Assembly (NCBI GenBank): GCA_943736015.1 | Contig: OX031063.1 | Coordinates: forward strand, 41,742,672-41,806,671 | Direction of reading: 5' to 3' | DNA: 64,000 nucleotides | Source: Tridacna crocea | Taxonomy: Eukaryota; Mollusca; Bivalvia; Cardiida; Cardiidae | Shown: positions 63,701 through 64,000 of the stretch, one piece after another | Position numbering within the stretch: position 1 is the first letter of the stretch | How the letters are laid out: the number at the start of each line of letters is the position of its first letter | Notes under the pieces: generated by a model | The model's input: the letters and a program-made list of their open reading frames with translations, nothing else | What the model was told of the DNA's origin: nothing | The model's database searches: none | Made by a program: the position numbers and the translations under genes

Positions 63701-64000
63701 AACCGCATCACACCTCATTTCGAGTGACAGATTTTTAATATCACACAACCTGTTGACTGCCCTGTTTATTGTATTTCTAATTCACACTTTTTTCATTCTA
63801 ATACTTAACAAGAATTGTACAGTATGAGCAATATTGGAAAAAAGTAGTTCCGCCAAACATTCTAAAACCATATCTCACTAGTGACGAATGCTATACTTAT
63901 CATCACTAGTGGTATTTTTCACTGTGAATTACCAGTAATTCACTGATAGGAATATAATAAGTATTTTTTATCAACATACACATAAACGGCGATCAGCGTT
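53160..64000 (-). CDS. Adhesion G-protein-coupled receptor (class B2), 3' part; 5' end outside window
   Basis: Exons in order: 64000-63980 (tentative), 63369-63240, 62687-62667 (tentative 21 nt), 61621-61512, 61038-60939, 60224-60074, 59250-59184, 58800-58737, 57683-57589, 57090-56961, 56003-55962, 54762-54631, 53582-53160. GPS: RWSHSGCIRSE ... CYCNHLTNFAVLM, with cleavage expected between L and T of HLT and TNFAVLM as tethered agonist. TM1 TYLSYGGGALSILGCCISIV; TM2 ... FFLVGIDRTEN; TM3 CWMLVEGAHLYLVLVKVF; TM4 GVPFVIVGISAGI; ECL2 VCWLTH; TM5 LLVAFIPAVSLVIV; TM6 LLPLLGITWVFGYLSI; TM7 GVFFFVFHCLLSV. This is closest to latrophilin/ADGRL-like receptors. The tail (about 185 aa) is Ser-rich and ends DLYAKVMK. 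Ligand domains are beyond the window, so the subfamily is unsure. TTTATT at 52972 (AATAAA on -) is a candidate polyA signal. Confidence 0.93.
54103..54331 (+). repeat. Family A element
   Basis: TTAACCCTTTCCCAAATAGC to GGGAAAGGGTTAA. The right block reads GACCCGTAAAAACCGGGG, shared with 63473-63701: a distinct subfamily. Confidence 0.92.
54535..54585 (-). repeat. CAT/ATG trinucleotide microsatellite
   Basis: (CATCAT)n interrupted; in an aGPCR intron. Confidence 0.8.
54808..55051. repeat. Compound palindrome of AATGACCC/GGGTCATT modules
   Basis: Ends CCGGTGTAATGCAGAAAAAT and its complement. Inside, six short palindromes of the type AATGACCCRYGGGTCATT are separated by CTCGACGTAGA or TCTACGTCGAG spacers. 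The whole is self-complementary at several scales. Confidence 0.92.
55331..55475. repeat. Palindrome, ~145 bp
   Basis: Arms ATGTCATCGAGGTAACATAA / TTATGTTCACCCGATGACAT, central TCACGAGTGGAGCAGCCACTCGTGA-type hairpin at 55391-55415. Confidence 0.85.
55681..55869 (-). repeat. Family A element, left end missing
   Basis: Starts at AGAAGCCTTTAGAAAACATT; hairpin perfect except one base; right GGTAATGAGTTAA. Confidence 0.85.
55962..57683 (-). CDS. aGPCR exons: end of TM5, ICL3, TM6 and TM7
   Basis: 57683-57589 (INSVVLIVVIRIMFKSMEKG), 57090-56961 (SGLKAACVLLPLLGITWVFG ... FTFFNSMQ) and the 42-nt exon 56003-55962 (GVFFFVFHCLLSVD). Confidence 0.92.
56443..56700 (-). repeat. Family A element with duplicated block
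   Basis: TAACTACCAAAGAAGGCATAGG-like block occurs twice (56476 and 56517) before the hairpin. Confidence 0.7.
56700..56825. repeat. Family E foldback repeat (best copy)
   Basis: GGCTGCTAGGCGCGACTCAC ... AGATCAGATTGCACAGAACG / CGTGTAGTCTGATCTTGAAT. Confidence 0.7.
57985..58620. repeat. Minisatellite, ~37-42 bp units
   Basis: TGGTGATCTGAAACCACACA followed by AAAGACAAAC recurs about 15 times with drift; an (AAC)n run sits inside at 58386-58410. In the TM5 intron of the aGPCR. Confidence 0.88.
58737..60224 (-). CDS. aGPCR exons: TM3 to TM5
   Basis: 60224-60074 has VVCKVLAICLHYVLVAMFCW and LVEGAHLYLVLV; the Cys at its start and that in VCWLTH (58800-58737) should form the conserved disulfide. 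59250-59184 is TM4. Confidence 0.92.
59300..59745 (+). mobile_element. Helitron-like remnant
   Basis: GTTGCCACGGTAACCAGAGT and GACGGACACAGGGCTATGAC followed by GTGGAGCTAAAA match the 3' part of the 45049 element (GTTGCCATGGCAACC, GACGGACACC, GAGCTAAAA). Confidence 0.6.
60240..60470 (-). repeat. Family A element (old)
   Basis: GAAAATACTGTGGGACAAGG and ACACAATGTTTTCTACGC remain; loop lost. Confidence 0.45.
60634..60872. repeat. Family B MITE
   Basis: CATAACGCATCTGCAAAAAG, GGTCAGCATGCGCAGTCC, AGGCTTACCTGGGTCGAAAG, AATTCATCACGGAAATGCAC. Confidence 0.75.
60939..61621 (-). CDS. aGPCR exons: TM1 and TM2 (GC-AG intron between)
   Basis: Exon 61621-61512 (TAIDDFDAKILTYLSYGGG ... VFEFF) and 61038-60939 (LKNQRVRIHEQLALTIILVQ ... 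GIDRTENK). Phase needs a donor at TTCAG/GCATGT; the GT 4 bp downstream would put a stop within TM2. Confidence 0.88.
62138..62403. repeat. Family C double-hairpin MITE (best copy)
   Basis: TGGCCTGCTTCACGCGGAAA left and TTTTCGCGTGTTGCAGGCCA right. Hairpins: CAGCCTGCGCAGTCCGCGCA/GGCTG at 62197-62222 and TAGCCTGCGCAGACTGCCCAGGCTG near 62320. TIRs continue as GGACATTTGCGTAAAGTGTC. Confidence 0.9.
62470..62592. repeat. Family B MITE, truncated
   Basis: TTTCGACTCAGGTCCGCCTG, hairpin, GTTGCAGATACGTAAAGCCC, TTTTCACAGAGC end; other half missing. Confidence 0.65.
62667..62687 (-). CDS. aGPCR microexon, tentative (21 nt, KSTFENF)
   Basis: Strong acceptor (TTTTTTCCGCTCTTGCAG) and donor (GTAAGT), phase 0 on both sides, lying between the GPS exon and TM1 exon, which are also phase 0. 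It would add seven residues to the linker between tethered agonist and TM1. Confidence 0.5.
63240..63369 (-). CDS. aGPCR exon: GPS motif and tethered agonist
   Basis: Acceptor TTTTAACAG, donor GAG/GTTTGT. NKTDRWSHSGC then VCYCNHLTNFAVLMDIYDVE. The first GPS Cys and Trp should be in the exon before. Confidence 0.92.
63473..63701 (+). repeat. Family A element
   Basis: 229 bp with TTAA at both ends; hairpin 63577-63643 near perfect. Same subfamily as 54103-54331. Confidence 0.93.
63980..64000 (-). CDS. aGPCR exon, tentative, running off the window edge
   Basis: On -, TLIAVYV then donor GTATGTTGA; phase 2 as required by the next exon. It would align with the CxxW start of the GPS but lacks both Cys and Trp, so it may be a false exon. 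Confidence 0.35.

Overview
The window is animal nuclear DNA and most resembles a bivalve mollusc. Short coding exons sit in long AT-rich introns with GT-AG borders. The gene families (secreted C1q, fucolectin-like F5/8C plus EGF receptor, adhesion GPCR) are ones expanded in bivalves, and the repeat complement (foldback MITEs, Helitron-like elements with ~160 bp tandem cores, tRNA-like SINE remnants) is mollusc-like. Species cannot be fixed from sequence alone; a heterodont clam or mussel is my guess.

Five protein-coding genes were rebuilt exon by exon, with reading phase checked across every junction. On the + strand: (1) the 3' part of a C1q-domain gene, 1-1904; (2) a type I membrane protein, 5565-18177, with one EGF-like module, two F5/8C (fucolectin-like) domains, six more EGF-like modules, one TM helix and a short tail, with no signal-peptide exon found; (3) a two-exon anhydro-N-acetylmuramic acid kinase (AnmK), 20757-22620, complete at 381 aa and closest in motif style to Bacteroidetes enzymes. 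On the - strand: (4) a CEP44-like centriole protein, 46881-26641, 11 coding exons and 538 aa; (5) the 3' part of an adhesion GPCR, 64000-53160, with GPS, seven TM helices and an intracellular tail.

The rest is mainly non-autonomous repeats. One family dominates: a ~228 bp element flanked by TTAA with a ~60 bp central hairpin, present in several dozen full or decayed copies on both strands (family A). At least five other foldback families (B-F), several Helitron-like elements with 156-166 bp tandem cores, and several minisatellites are also present. Nested insertions (a Helitron-like element inside A, a TTAA element inside a Helitron-like array, a LINE-like tail inside A with a 12 bp target duplication) give a relative order of activity.

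Main points for follow-up: a bacterial-type peptidoglycan-recycling kinase embedded in an animal gene with an intron, beside two genes with recognition domains; two GC-AG introns forced by reading phase, one of which has a canonical GT donor in its homologous intron in the sister domain; a 21-nt microexon just after the GPS of the receptor; and the very high density of the TTAA hairpin family.
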